DNA of 64,000 bases from Shewanella oneidensis MR-1. GTDB lineage: Bacteria > Pseudomonadota > Gammaproteobacteria > Enterobacterales > Shewanellaceae. Shown one piece after another: positions 19,445 to 28,475 of this stretch. The notes below the pieces were generated by a model, which searched no databases, was not told the DNA's origin, and saw nothing but the letters and a program-made list of their open reading frames with translations. Position 1 is the first letter of the stretch; each line of letters starts with the position of its first letter. A program made the position numbers and the translations under genes. The DNA is taken from the NCBI RefSeq assembly GCF_000146165.2, contig NC_004347.2:3194778-3258777 (forward strand). Reading direction: 5' to 3'.

Positions 19445-19461
19445 AACAGGTCTGACCATTA
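19445..19461 (-). promoter_or_regulatory. FadR-like operator upstream of fadI
   Basis: On the minus strand the site reads TAATGGTCAGACCTGTT, agreeing with the E. coli FadR consensus ANCTGGTCNGACNTGTT at all fixed positions except two on the left edge. Placement 93 bases before fadI suits a repressor of beta-oxidation genes. Binding is inferred. Confidence 0.75.
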
Positions 19462-19620
19462 AAGTGTGATCTGATTCTAACTTCTTGTCAGCAAGTTTTA
19501 AACACCTGTTTGTTTTTTTAACACTAGCCAAACCCTTAGGGAATTCTTTACCATATTCGTTGTCTTAAGCCCACACACGTATTTTCAATTAATATTTTCA
19601 ACCTAAAAACGAGTAGCATC

Positions 19621-20577
19621 ATGCCTTTGAGTCGCTTCCATGCATTACGCACTTACCTAAATAAGGTTGTTTTAGGGCAGCCAGTACTGACCGAAAATCT
19701 GCTCATTGCCCTCATCGCCAATGGCCATTTATTAGTAGAAGGTCCACCAGGACTTGCCAAAACCCGCGCAGTTAAAGCCCTTTGCGACGGAGTTGAAGGC
19801 GATTTTCACCGGATCCAATTTACCCCCGACCTGTTGCCTGCCGATTTAACGGGCACGGATATCTATCGCTCCCAAACCGGTACCTTTGAATTTGAGGCAG
19901 GTCCTATTTTCCATAACCTGATCCTCGCCGACGAAATCAACCGCGCGCCAGCTAAGGTGCAGTCGGCGTTATTAGAAGCTATGGCTGAAGGTCAAGTGAC
20001 TGTTGGCAAAAACAGTTATAAATTACCGCCGCTATTCCTGGTGATGGCAACACAAAACCCCTTAGAAAACGAAGGCACTTATCCGCTGCCTGAAGCACAG
20101 CTCGACCGTTTTTTAATGCACCTGAATTTGGATTATCCCAGTGGCGACACTGAAATCGAAATTCTGCGTCAATCCCGTAAGGAGGCACTCACTCACGAGT
20201 TGCCAACCACTGAGCCGATTGCTCAGGCGGATATTTTTGCCGCCCGTGATGAAGCAATGGAAATCTATCTGGCTGAGCCGCTAGAGAAATACATAGTCGA
20301 AATCATTATGGCAACCCGCCAGCCAATACGTTACAGCGACGACTTAGCCAAATGGTTAGAGTATGGTGTTAGCCCCCGCGCGACGATTTCGCTTGAACGC
20401 TGCGCCCGTGCCAGAGCCTGGTTACACCAGCGAGATTTTGTGTCACCGGAAGACATTCAAGCCGTTGCGCCCAATGTACTAAGGCACAGACTGCTGCTGA
20501 GTTATCAGGCACAAGCTGAAGGTGTCAGCCGCGACCAAGTGATCAACCATATTTTGACTCAAGTGGCCGTGCCTTAG
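19621..20577 (+). CDS. MoxR-family AAA+ ATPase of the Bat operon
   Basis: A 318-residue AAA+ ATPase, probably a chaperone acting on the VWA proteins encoded next to it. Walker A GPPGLAKT at about residues 41-48, Walker B ILADEINRAPAKVQSALLEAM near residue 100, sensor 1 ATQNPLENEGTYPLPEAQLDRF near 140, and the C-terminal lid with the SPRATISLERCARAR arginine region. First gene of the co-directional set moxR / DUF58 / DUF4381 / VWA / VWA-TPR / BatD, a layout seen across proteobacteria and Bacteroidetes. No MoxR substrate can be inferred here beyond this context. It is divergent from fadI. Confidence 0.93.
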   Translation: MPLSRFHALRTYLNKVVLGQPVLTENLLIALIANGHLLVEGPPGLAKTRAVKALCDGVEGDFHRIQFTPDLLPADLTGTDIYRSQTGTFEFEAGPIFHNLILADEINRAPAKVQSALLEAMAEGQVTVGKNSYKLPPLFLVMATQNPLENEGTYPLPEAQLDRFLMHLNLDYPSGDTEIEILRQSRKEALTHELPTTEPIAQADIFAARDEAMEIYLAEPLEKYIVEIIMATRQPIRYSDDLAKWLEYGVSPRATISLERCARARAWLHQRDFVSPEDIQAVAPNVLRHRLLLSYQAQAEGVSRDQVINHILTQVAVP

Positions 20578-20690
20578 AGTAGAGCCAAAAATCAGTCCCA
20601 TAGTCTATGTGCTTCGGTAGCGAACAAACTAACGTTAAGTTAAATAAATGGCGTTAAGTTAAATAAATGGCTTTAAATGAGTGACTTTGA

Positions 20691-21674
20691 ATGAATGACA
20701 GTGCGCTAAACGCATCCCTAAATAATGATGTTGTACAACATGGCTTACCTCTTAATGGTTTGCCCTTGTTTGCCGATGGGTTGCATTTAACCGAGAAGGA
20801 ACTGCTCGCCTGCCAGACGATTGCGCGGGCCATTCCTGAGCGTCACAGCCGAGCACGCGCCAATCTGGCGGGTCATCGCAGCAGTCTAATCAAGGGCCGT
20901 GGCATGGAGTTTGCCGAAGTGCGCCATTACCAGCAAGGTGACGATGTCCGCACAATTGATTGGCGTGTTACCGCACGCACAGGGCAAACCCACACCAAAC
21001 TCTTTATCGAAGAGCGCGAGCGCCCTATTCTGCTGCTGCTCGATTTAAGCCAGAGTCTGTATTTTGGCTCGAGTTTGCTGTTACAGTCAGTTCAAGCTGG
21101 GCATCTCGCCACCACGCTTGGTTGGAATGCTATCAATCACGGCGATAGGCTCGGGGCCTTAATCGCCTGTGAGTCGGAGCATCTTGAATTAAAGCCCCGC
21201 AGTCGAAGGCAAGGTATTTTGCAGCTGATCTCAGGACTATGCCGAGTGCACGAGCAGCAACTCAATCAACTTGGCAGTCATCCGCGCGATCCAGACCATA
21301 TATTGCGTGCCTGCCAGCGTTTGCAACGTATCGCTAAGCCCGGCTCATTGATTTGGATTATCACCGATGGCAGCCATTTTACACCGCAATGTATCGCGCC
21401 GCTGACAGAGCTCAAGCGCCATTGCGATATTGGCGCGTATTTGATAACTGACCCTTTAAGGCAAGGTAGCCTGAACTTACCTAAACAGTTCAGTTTACCT
21501 GTCCGAGATGCAGAGCAAGACTTAGTGTTGACTCACCACAGCTATCAGGCATGGCTCGCGCTGCAACACCAGCAGCAGAATGACTTTATCGCCATGATGC
21601 AAAAGCTAAGAGTACACACCCAATTTATCGATGCAGGCCGCCCCCTTGCAGAGCAATTAGCATTACTGCAATAG
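20691..21674 (+). CDS. DUF58 domain protein of the Bat operon
   Basis: A 327-residue cytoplasmic protein with the DUF58 signature GRGMEFAEVRHYQQGDDVRTIDWRV-type segment at about residues 70-95 (arginine-rich, ending in DW) and a degenerate VWA fold with a DLSQS MIDAS-like motif near residue 120. Such proteins always accompany MoxR ATPases and are thought to link them to the membrane VWA proteins; molecular activity is unknown. The gap of 113 bases after moxR is filled with a short near-repeat (GTTAAGTTAAATAAATGGC). Confidence 0.9.
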   Translation: MNDSALNASLNNDVVQHGLPLNGLPLFADGLHLTEKELLACQTIARAIPERHSRARANLAGHRSSLIKGRGMEFAEVRHYQQGDDVRTIDWRVTARTGQTHTKLFIEERERPILLLLDLSQSLYFGSSLLLQSVQAGHLATTLGWNAINHGDRLGALIACESEHLELKPRSRRQGILQLISGLCRVHEQQLNQLGSHPRDPDHILRACQRLQRIAKPGSLIWIITDGSHFTPQCIAPLTELKRHCDIGAYLITDPLRQGSLNLPKQFSLPVRDAEQDLVLTHHSYQAWLALQHQQQNDFIAMMQKLRVHTQFIDAGRPLAEQLALLQ

Positions 21675-21749
21675 CCACATGGCTAAAAGACGATTCAATA
21701 AACTATTGAACATAAAAAATGCAACATAAAGAATAAGTGAGTCCAAAGC

Positions 21750-22343
21750 GTGAACCCACAAACTTTACCGCCAGCCTCGGATAAGGCTGTAACGCCAAAT
21801 CCCGCGTTGGCGGATTTACAGGATATTATTCTGCCCGACCCCATTGGCGCTTGGCCATGGGCAGTTGGCTATTGGTTGGTACTTGCTATCCTGCTGGTGC
21901 TTATCATCGGCGCAATTCTTTGGCTTAAAAAACGTGCCGCTTACTTAGCGCCGAAAAAAACCGCCCAAGGTTTATTGGCAACTTTAGACCCAAATTCCAG
22001 CCATTACCCTTCCGAGGTCAATCAGCTATTAAAGCGTACCGCGCTGAGTTACTTGCCAAGGGAGGTGATCGCAAAACTTGATGGTGATGCCTGGGCAAGT
22101 TGGCTGGATACCCATTTACCCAAACAAAATCGTGGCCGCATTGGCCCCTTATTGGATAAACGCCACCAAGCTTCACCGCTTAGCACCGATGAAGCCCGAG
22201 AGTTACACAATCTTGCCCAACGTTGGTTTGCCTCAAAAGCCAAATTTAGCTCACCGCAAGTAAATAGCTCATCGAGCCAAACATCCTTTGCGACAGCGCC
22301 ATTATCCCAAGCGAGCACCAAGACTGCGGAGGAACAATGTTAA
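21750..22343 (+). CDS. DUF4381 membrane protein of the Bat operon
   Basis: A 197-residue protein with an N-terminal LPDPIGAWPWAVGYW segment just before one long transmembrane helix (about residues 38-60), then a basic cytoplasmic domain. This is the characteristic DUF4381 layout, always found between DUF58 and the VWA gene. Its C-terminal 35 residues are Ser/Thr/Gln-rich. The start codon is GTG at 21750, with the GTG-TGA-free context set by homologues starting MNPQTLPP. The stop overlaps the next start by seven bases. Confidence 0.85.
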   Translation: MNPQTLPPASDKAVTPNPALADLQDIILPDPIGAWPWAVGYWLVLAILLVLIIGAILWLKKRAAYLAPKKTAQGLLATLDPNSSHYPSEVNQLLKRTALSYLPREVIAKLDGDAWASWLDTHLPKQNRGRIGPLLDKRHQASPLSTDEARELHNLAQRWFASKAKFSSPQVNSSSSQTSFATAPLSQASTKTAEEQC

Positions 22344-23353
22344 CTGTCGTATGGCCCTTGGCATTGATTTTACTGCCTTTACCTTTAATTTTTTGGCGGC
22401 GTCAAACGCTGCACGCCGAAGGTGGGCGCCTGCAACTGCCCGGTATCAGTCAAACGAGCAAGGCAACCTTAGCCACCCAAACTCGTCAAACCCGTAAACG
22501 CTATTGGTTAATGTGGTGCTTGTTAGTACTTGCTATCGCCCGTCCGCAATGGCTTGGCGATCCAATTGAGCTCCCTAGCCAAGGGCGCGATCTCATGCTG
22601 GCGGTGGATTTATCCGGCAGTATGCAAATTGAAGATATGGTGATCGACGGCAAAGTGGTCGACCGCTTTACCCTCATCCAACACGTGGTCAGTGAGTTTA
22701 TTGAACGCCGTAAAGGCGACCGCATCGGTTTGATTTTATTCGCCGATCATGCCTATTTACAGGCACCACTCACCCAAGATAGACGTTCCGTGGCCCAGTT
22801 TTTAAAGGAGGCCCAAATCGGTCTCGTCGGCAAACAGACGGCTATCGGCGAGTCGATTGCACTGGCGGTAAAACGCTTCGATAAAATGGATGAAAGTAAC
22901 AGGGTTTTAGTTCTATTGACCGATGGTTCAAATAACGCCGGTAATATCGAGCCACAGCAAGCGGCCCAAATCGCAGCAAACCGCAAAGTAACCATTTATA
23001 CCGTAGGTGTCGGCGCCGATGTGATGGAAAGACGCACCCTCTTTGGTCGTGAACGGGTTAATCCGTCAATGGATCTGGATGAAAACCAACTACAGCAGAT
23101 TGCCGATGCCACCCACGGCCGCTATTTCCGCGCCCGTAATAGTGAGGAGCTAGAACAGATTTATCAAGAAATCGATAAACTTGAACCCGTTAGCCGCGAT
23201 CAACTCAGTTATCGCCCTCAAGCGGAACTATTTTACTGGCCGCTCGCGTTGGCACTGCTCACCAGTCTCTGGATTGCACTAAGCCAGTTACCGTTTTTTA
23301 CTCGCGCTAAAAACCTTGTTTTATCAGCCACACCGCGGGGGAATGTCCGTTAA
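22337..23353 (+). CDS. batA: VWA-domain membrane protein BatA
   Basis: A 338-residue inner-membrane protein with two N-terminal hydrophobic segments (about 5-20 and 52-68), a von Willebrand A domain (about 85-285) facing the periplasm or cytoplasm depending on topology, and a C-terminal helix (about 295-315). The metal-binding MIDAS motif is intact: DLSGSMQ near residue 90, with a conserved LTDGSNNAG downstream. In Bacteroides and other genera Bat proteins affect aerotolerance and envelope stress; the role in this organism is unknown. The gene overlaps its upstream neighbour by seven bases and its downstream neighbour by one (TAATG). Confidence 0.88.
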   Translation: MLTVVWPLALILLPLPLIFWRRQTLHAEGGRLQLPGISQTSKATLATQTRQTRKRYWLMWCLLVLAIARPQWLGDPIELPSQGRDLMLAVDLSGSMQIEDMVIDGKVVDRFTLIQHVVSEFIERRKGDRIGLILFADHAYLQAPLTQDRRSVAQFLKEAQIGLVGKQTAIGESIALAVKRFDKMDESNRVLVLLTDGSNNAGNIEPQQAAQIAANRKVTIYTVGVGADVMERRTLFGRERVNPSMDLDENQLQQIADATHGRYFRARNSEELEQIYQEIDKLEPVSRDQLSYRPQAELFYWPLALALLTSLWIALSQLPFFTRAKNLVLSATPRGNVR

Positions 23354-25392
23354 TGAGCCTGCATTTTATTCGTCCAGAATGGTTACTCGCCCTACTGCCA
23401 TTGGTGATTATTTTATGGATGCTTTGGCGCCAGCATGCAACTAACAGTGCTTGGAACCGTTATATTGCGCCACATTTGGCAAAAGTATTAGTCACAGAAG
23501 GTTCGCAAAAGTCCCGCAGGCCGCTGCATATATTGGCCTTTTCTTGGTTTATCGCCACCTTAGCGTTAGCTGGACCGGCCCTCAATAAGCAATCTTTGCC
23601 CGTTTTCGCCGCAGAGCAAGGCCGAGTGCTGGTGATGGATATGTCCGTCTCCATGTTTGCCACCGATTTGGCACCTAACCGTTTAACCCAAGCCAAATTT
23701 AGGGCGACAGATTTACTCCGCAGCTTAAAAGAAGGAGAAACCGGACTTATCGCCTTCGCGGGCGATGCCTTTACGATCAGCCCCTTAACCCGAGATACTG
23801 GCACTTTACTCAATTTATTGCCGACCTTAAGCCCTGAGATTATGCCCGTGCTAGGGTCAAACTTAGCCGCCGCATTAACCCAAGCCAAAAACCTGCTGGC
23901 ACAGGGCGGACATCTTCGCGGCGATATTATCGTAATGACCGATGGCATCACCCCAAGACAATTTGATGAAGCCAATTCGGTATTGACGGGCAGCCAATAT
24001 CGCCTCGCAATAATGGGATTTGGCAGCAATCAAGGCGCACCAATTCGCTTACCCGATGGCCAATTGCAAAGGGATAGCAGCAATGAGGTCGCAGTCGCCA
24101 AAACTGACTTTGGCTTGCTGCAAAAATTAGCCGATAACCATAATGGCATTATGATCCCCAATCGCGCCGATGGTGAGGATCTTGTCCAACTTCAACATTG
24201 GTTAAGCGATAGTGGCGATGCCAAAGCCACGGATCTTGATGGCGAAACCTGGCAAGATCTCGGCCCTTACCTCGCCTTATTCTTACTCATTCCTGCCCTG
24301 CTGAGCTTTAGGCAAGGTATGCTCGCCAGTTGGATGCTGATGGGATTTGCCAGCCTACTACTCGGCGCACTGCCACAAAATGCCCATGCTAATGCTTGGA
24401 ACTCACTCTGGCACACTCAAGAGCAGCAAGCGATGCAGGCTTACCAAGCCGAGGACTATGCAAGTGCCGCCCAAAAGTTTGAAACTCCCCAATGGCAAGG
24501 CGCTGCACAATATAAGGCTGGCAATTTCGAACAAGCGCTAAAAAGCTTTGAGCAAGATAATTCAGCTAACGGGCTTTACAACCAAGGCAACGCGCTGATG
24601 CAAATGGGCAAACCCGATAAAGCTAAAGAACGCTATCAGGCGGCGCTCGATAAGCAGCCCGATTTCCCGCAGGCAAAGGCTAACCTTGAGTTAGCGGAAA
24701 AACTGCTGGAGCAACAACAATCGCAGCAAAATGCTAACAACCAAGACAAGCCGTCTCAGGGCGATCAAAACCAACAGGGACAGGATCAAAACGATCAACA
24801 GCAGGGTCAAAACCAGCAGCAAGGTCAGCAAAAAGAGCAGCAATCCTCGCCAAACGACCCATCTCAAGAGCAACAAGCTGGCGAAAAGCAGACGCAGGAC
24901 AACACCTCTTCCGCTAAAGATAAGCAAGATAACCCTGAGCAGGAAGCGCAGGACCAACAGCAAGCCAGTGATGATGCAGCAAAACAAGATGCCAATGCCG
25001 GAAATCAACAACAGCAGTCTCAACAGCAAGAAGCATCGGAGCAAAACGCACAAAATAACCCGACTGCAGAGTCCTCTGAACCCGCTAGTAATGAGTCCAA
25101 AATGCAGGCAAAGGTCGAAGATGATAAGTCAAAAGCTAAACAAGAACAGCAACAAGCCGTAGCGCAACATGCGGATAAAGAGAAACAGTCACCGACAGAG
25201 AAAGATCCGCAAGCCGCCGTTGAATCTCTCGAACCGCCGCCTAGCAACAGCGACCCGTTACCCGCTGACATGCAACGGGCACTGCGCGGCGTGAGTGAGG
25301 ATCCACAAGTATTGCTGCGTAACAAGATGCAACTCGAATATCAAAAACGCCGTCAAAATGGCCAAATATCAAGGGATAACGAACAGTGGTGA
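23353..25392 (+). CDS. batB: BatB/BatC fusion: VWA domain, TPR and Gln-rich tail
   Basis: A 679-residue protein that joins what are two genes in Bacteroides: a VWA protein (BatB; MIDAS DMSVSMFATD near residue 95) with membrane helices at about 5-22, 55-72 and two near 300-340, followed by TPR repeats (BatC; about 355-455, e.g. GLYNQGNALMQMGKPDKAKE). Residues about 453-632 are low-complexity, rich in Gln, Asn, Asp, Lys and Ser and probably unstructured, after which a short conserved C-terminus (DMQRALRGVSEDPQVLLRNK) returns. It overlaps batA by one base and batD by seven. Confidence 0.9.
   Translation: MSLHFIRPEWLLALLPLVIILWMLWRQHATNSAWNRYIAPHLAKVLVTEGSQKSRRPLHILAFSWFIATLALAGPALNKQSLPVFAAEQGRVLVMDMSVSMFATDLAPNRLTQAKFRATDLLRSLKEGETGLIAFAGDAFTISPLTRDTGTLLNLLPTLSPEIMPVLGSNLAAALTQAKNLLAQGGHLRGDIIVMTDGITPRQFDEANSVLTGSQYRLAIMGFGSNQGAPIRLPDGQLQRDSSNEVAVAKTDFGLLQKLADNHNGIMIPNRADGEDLVQLQHWLSDSGDAKATDLDGETWQDLGPYLALFLLIPALLSFRQGMLASWMLMGFASLLLGALPQNAHANAWNSLWHTQEQQAMQAYQAEDYASAAQKFETPQWQGAAQYKAGNFEQALKSFEQDNSANGLYNQGNALMQMGKPDKAKERYQAALDKQPDFPQAKANLELAEKLLEQQQSQQNANNQDKPSQGDQNQQGQDQNDQQQGQNQQQGQQKEQQSSPNDPSQEQQAGEKQTQDNTSSAKDKQDNPEQEAQDQQQASDDAAKQDANAGNQQQQSQQQEASEQNAQNNPTAESSEPASNESKMQAKVEDDKSKAKQEQQQAVAQHADKEKQSPTEKDPQAAVESLEPPPSNSDPLPADMQRALRGVSEDPQVLLRNKMQLEYQKRRQNGQISRDNEQW
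24712..25250 (+). repeat. CAA/CAG-rich low-complexity coding tract
   Basis: About 540 bases of irregular CAA/CAG/AAC/GAT codons encode the Gln/Asn-rich linker of the BatB/C fusion. There is no exact repeat period, only strong composition bias. The antisense frame is also open for long stretches, an artefact of this bias. Confidence 0.8.
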
Positions 25393-27053
25393 TCAGACAA
25401 TTTTTTATCCTCCTCATTCTTTGCATCGCGGTCATTGAGCCCGCCTTTGCCCTGAGCAAACTCGAGGCCTCGGTCGATCGCAATCCGGTGATGGAGGGAG
25501 AGTACTTTGTACTGAATGTCAGTGCCGACGATGAGGTTGACACCGGCAAACTCGATACCTCAATCCTACTTCAGGATTTTATCGTAGGCCGCACCAGCGT
25601 AAGCCGTAGTACCCAGATCATGAACTTCGATGCGGTCAAAGAAACTCGCTGGCAAGTGCTGCTAGCGCCAAAGCAGAAGGGACAGCTAACCATTCCGTCC
25701 TTTAGTATCGATGGTGTGAGCTCTGCCGAAATCCCACTAAATGTGGTCGAGGCTGGCGCGCAACCTGAGCAAGCGAAAAATCTGTTTATCGATGCAAAGG
25801 TATCGAGCGATGAGGCCTATGTCGGCCAGCTTATTACTTATAAAGTGAAGCTCTACCTCGCCGTAGAATTGCAACGGGGCGTGCTTAACGCGCCAGTCAT
25901 TGAAGGCGCGCAAATTAAACAAGTTGGTGAGGATAAAGACGGCTCAGAGATCATCGATGGCCGCCGTTACCGCGTCATTGAGCGCACCTATGGCATCATT
26001 CCCGATTTACCCGGCCAAGTGAATATTAAGGGTGCCACCTTTTCTGGCGATGTATTAGTGGAATCCCAACGCCGCGGTGGCATGTTTGGTTTTAATGAGA
26101 GCCGCCCAATGCAAGCAGGCGCGCCCTCATTAAGCATTCAAGTTGAACCTGCGCCAAGCAGCTTCCAAGGCCAATGGCTTGTAGCGGATTTAGTGGTCTT
26201 AAAAGAAAGTTTTCCTGAAGATGTAAAAGAATTTACTGTCGGTAGCCCTATTACCCGTACTATCATAGTATTGGCATCCAATGCCGATGAAAATAGTCTG
26301 CCGGATATTTCGCAAAATCTACCCGCTGAGCTTAAATCCTATCCCGAAAAACCTCAGCGCCAGAGCTTTGTGCGCGATGCGCAGATTGTGTCCCAATACA
26401 GCATTACCTCGGCGATTGTGCCCAGTAAAGCCGGGACGTTTACCTTACCCGAGGTAAAACTCCCTTGGTGGAATCCACATCTCAAACGCCAAGAAATCGC
26501 GACCCTACCCGCGCGCACGATTAACGTTAAAGGTGGCGCTGAAGTTGATGCACCAACGCAAGTCGCATCGCAAAGTAGTACAGTGAGCAGCAACCAAGAC
26601 AGTTGGAGCGCTAATCTCTTTGCCCTGCTTTGGCTAGTCACACTGGTTGCATGGGGAGTGACCTTTGTTGCTTGGCGCCGCGCAGTGAATCGCCAAGTAC
26701 AGACTATGGCTCCACTACCGCCTCAACCTCAATTGCTTGGCAATGGATTGAAGGCATTAGAGCAAGCCTGTGCCGAAGGCAATACCAGTAAGATATTAAA
26801 GCAGTTACAACGCTATGTGAGTGAGCAGGACGCTCGTCCAATGACCTTAGATAAAATTGCCGCTAAGTCTGATGAATTAGCTGCAGCTATCAGCCAATTG
26901 CAAACATTGGCTTATGGCGGTAAATCAAATGCCAGCACGGATCCACTGCAAGCTACGGCCGTTAAAGCCCTATTAATCGCAGTCAAGAACCTCAATCTCA
27001 ATGCGATGGCGCATCAACCATCCCCATTACGTCCGCTTAACCCTAGTGAGTAG
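25386..27053 (+). CDS. batD: BatD-family membrane protein
   Basis: A 555-residue protein with a signal peptide (about 1-21, cut near AFA), a long periplasmic oxygen-tolerance (BatD) domain of beta-sandwich type with the PVMEGEYFVLNVSADDEVD start, one transmembrane helix at about 409-430 and a short cytoplasmic tail. Translation begins at GTG 25386 or GTG 25389; both lie inside the end of the preceding gene, so it is coupled to it. It completes the Bat set. BatD is thought to assemble with BatA/B at the inner membrane. Confidence 0.9.
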   Translation: MVIRQFFILLILCIAVIEPAFALSKLEASVDRNPVMEGEYFVLNVSADDEVDTGKLDTSILLQDFIVGRTSVSRSTQIMNFDAVKETRWQVLLAPKQKGQLTIPSFSIDGVSSAEIPLNVVEAGAQPEQAKNLFIDAKVSSDEAYVGQLITYKVKLYLAVELQRGVLNAPVIEGAQIKQVGEDKDGSEIIDGRRYRVIERTYGIIPDLPGQVNIKGATFSGDVLVESQRRGGMFGFNESRPMQAGAPSLSIQVEPAPSSFQGQWLVADLVVLKESFPEDVKEFTVGSPITRTIIVLASNADENSLPDISQNLPAELKSYPEKPQRQSFVRDAQIVSQYSITSAIVPSKAGTFTLPEVKLPWWNPHLKRQEIATLPARTINVKGGAEVDAPTQVASQSSTVSSNQDSWSANLFALLWLVTLVAWGVTFVAWRRAVNRQVQTMAPLPPQPQLLGNGLKALEQACAEGNTSKILKQLQRYVSEQDARPMTLDKIAAKSDELAAAISQLQTLAYGGKSNASTDPLQATAVKALLIAVKNLNLNAMAHQPSPLRPLNPSE

Positions 27054-27119
27054 GTAGTTCAAGCGTGCGAGCAAGGAGTAATGATTTGAATTATAAAATA
27101 AAAAGAAAAAATCAAAAAA

Positions 27120-27683
27120 ATGTTTGCTAACTGGCGAAATAAATCCGTTGAGCCTGCGGTCTCTTCTGACATGCTGAGTAAACAACGACGATACAACAGC
27201 CTCGTCAAGGCGCTGCACGCCGACATTTTCCGCTATGCCTTTTGGTTGTGCGGCGAAAAGCAGGTGGCAGAAGACATCACCCAAGAAACCTTCTTGCGGG
27301 CGTGGCGCGCTTTAGATTCCCTGCAGGATGATAAAGCGGCGAAGGCTTGGCTTATCACGATTTTAAGACGTGAAAATGCCCGTCGATTCGAGCGCAAACA
27401 ATTTGATTACGCCGATGTCGAGCAAGAGAGCTTAGAAGATCACCTTGCCTCCGGCACTGAAGAACAAACTGAGCAGTATTGGCTGAGAAGGCAAATTGCC
27501 AAGCTAGATATCGAATATCGGGAGCCATTACTACTGCAGTTAATTGGTGGATTTAGTGGTGATGAAATCGCCGAGCTGTTGGAGCTGAATCGTAATACCG
27601 TAATGACACGATTATTTCGGGCGAGGAACCAATTGAAAGAACTACTTGAGAAAACAGCGGTAAGAGGTCAATCCAATGGATGA
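27120..27683 (+). CDS. ECF-type RNA polymerase sigma factor
   Basis: A 187-residue sigma-70 family member of extracytoplasmic-function type. Region 2 (about 28-95) includes FRYAFWLCGEKQVAEDITQETFLRAWRAL, and region 4 (about 125-175) the helix-turn-helix GFSGDEIAELLELNRNTVMTRLFRARNQL. Only sigma 2 and 4 are present, as usual for ECF. The first ATG lies in a very A-rich leader with no clear Shine-Dalgarno; ATG at 27171 is a possible alternative. Its stop overlaps the next gene by eight bases. The pair follows the Bat operon by 67 bases and may share its transcript, suggesting that both answer to envelope stress. Confidence 0.9.
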   Translation: MFANWRNKSVEPAVSSDMLSKQRRYNSLVKALHADIFRYAFWLCGEKQVAEDITQETFLRAWRALDSLQDDKAAKAWLITILRRENARRFERKQFDYADVEQESLEDHLASGTEEQTEQYWLRRQIAKLDIEYREPLLLQLIGGFSGDEIAELLELNRNTVMTRLFRARNQLKELLEKTAVRGQSNG

Positions 27684-28380
27684 GCTTAAATTTAGACGTC
27701 AAGCTTATGAAGATCCTCGTAATCAAGACCCAGAATTTCTTGAGCAAATGCAGGCTACACCTGAGCATCAAGCTTTGGTGTCCGAGCTAAAACGCTTAGA
27801 CGCTAAACTCAGCCATGCCTTAAAAGTAGCAGTGCCGGAAGACTTGGCTGATAAACTGATCCTGCGTCAACAACTGCAACAACACCATAAACAGCGCCGT
27901 CAAACAGGCTTTTTAGTAGCAATGGCCGCTTCCGTCGCCTTTATTGTGGGCATCAGTTTTAGTCTGTTACGTTTAGGTCCAGTGGATTTGGCCGAGCATG
28001 CGTTAGCCCATGTTTACCATGAAGGTGTGGCATTACAGGTTGATCAGAATGTTAATTTCAGCCAAGTGAATGCGCAGCTCGCCGCGATGAAAAACCTCGA
28101 ACACGCAAAATTTATCGAGCAGCCCGGCAAGGTTTACTACACCTCTTACTGTGATTTTCAAGGTGTTAAGAGTCTGCATTTAGTTTTACAAGCTGAAAAA
28201 GGCAAAGTCACGCTGTTTATTGTGCCTATCGAAAAACGCATGGTGCTCGATAATACCTTTGCCGATGGCAAGTATAAAGGAATGGGGTTTGAGACCCGCG
28301 ATGCCTATATTTTGCTTATCGGTGAGGATCAAGCGGACCTTCGCTTTGTAAAAGACGAAATCAAGAATACCTTTATTTAA
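27676..28380 (+). CDS. DUF3379 protein, likely anti-sigma factor
   Basis: A 234-residue protein with a cytoplasmic N-terminal helical part (about 1-75, with LRQQLQQHHKQRRQ just before the membrane), one transmembrane helix (about 77-98) and a C-terminal periplasmic domain. DUF3379 proteins are regularly encoded immediately after ECF sigma factors, and the topology fits a membrane anti-sigma factor. The gene starts eight bases inside the sigma gene, indicating coupled synthesis. Anti-sigma function is an inference from topology and position; no zinc-binding ZAS motif is seen. Confidence 0.8.
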   Translation: MDELKFRRQAYEDPRNQDPEFLEQMQATPEHQALVSELKRLDAKLSHALKVAVPEDLADKLILRQQLQQHHKQRRQTGFLVAMAASVAFIVGISFSLLRLGPVDLAEHALAHVYHEGVALQVDQNVNFSQVNAQLAAMKNLEHAKFIEQPGKVYYTSYCDFQGVKSLHLVLQAEKGKVTLFIVPIEKRMVLDNTFADGKYKGMGFETRDAYILLIGEDQADLRFVKDEIKNTFI

Positions 28381-28475
28381 CTCTCTAATATTCCTTTCTT
28401 TCTTAAATATGCCTCCGATATTTTCTCACGCTCGGAGGTCGGATTTCGATTACATATCCATCTACTAACGGGTTC

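Noticed and set aside
24691..25325. Leu- and Ser-rich frames antisense to, and a Lys/Ser/Thr-rich frame shifted within, the BatB/C Gln-rich tract
   Set aside because: Low-complexity CAA/CAG-rich DNA stays open in several frames; the products are compositionally implausible and have no starts of quality.
28412..28438. CCTCCGA...TCGGAGG hairpin as terminator of the sigma/DUF3379 operon
   Set aside because: The loop is long and no T-run follows; kept out as a terminator.
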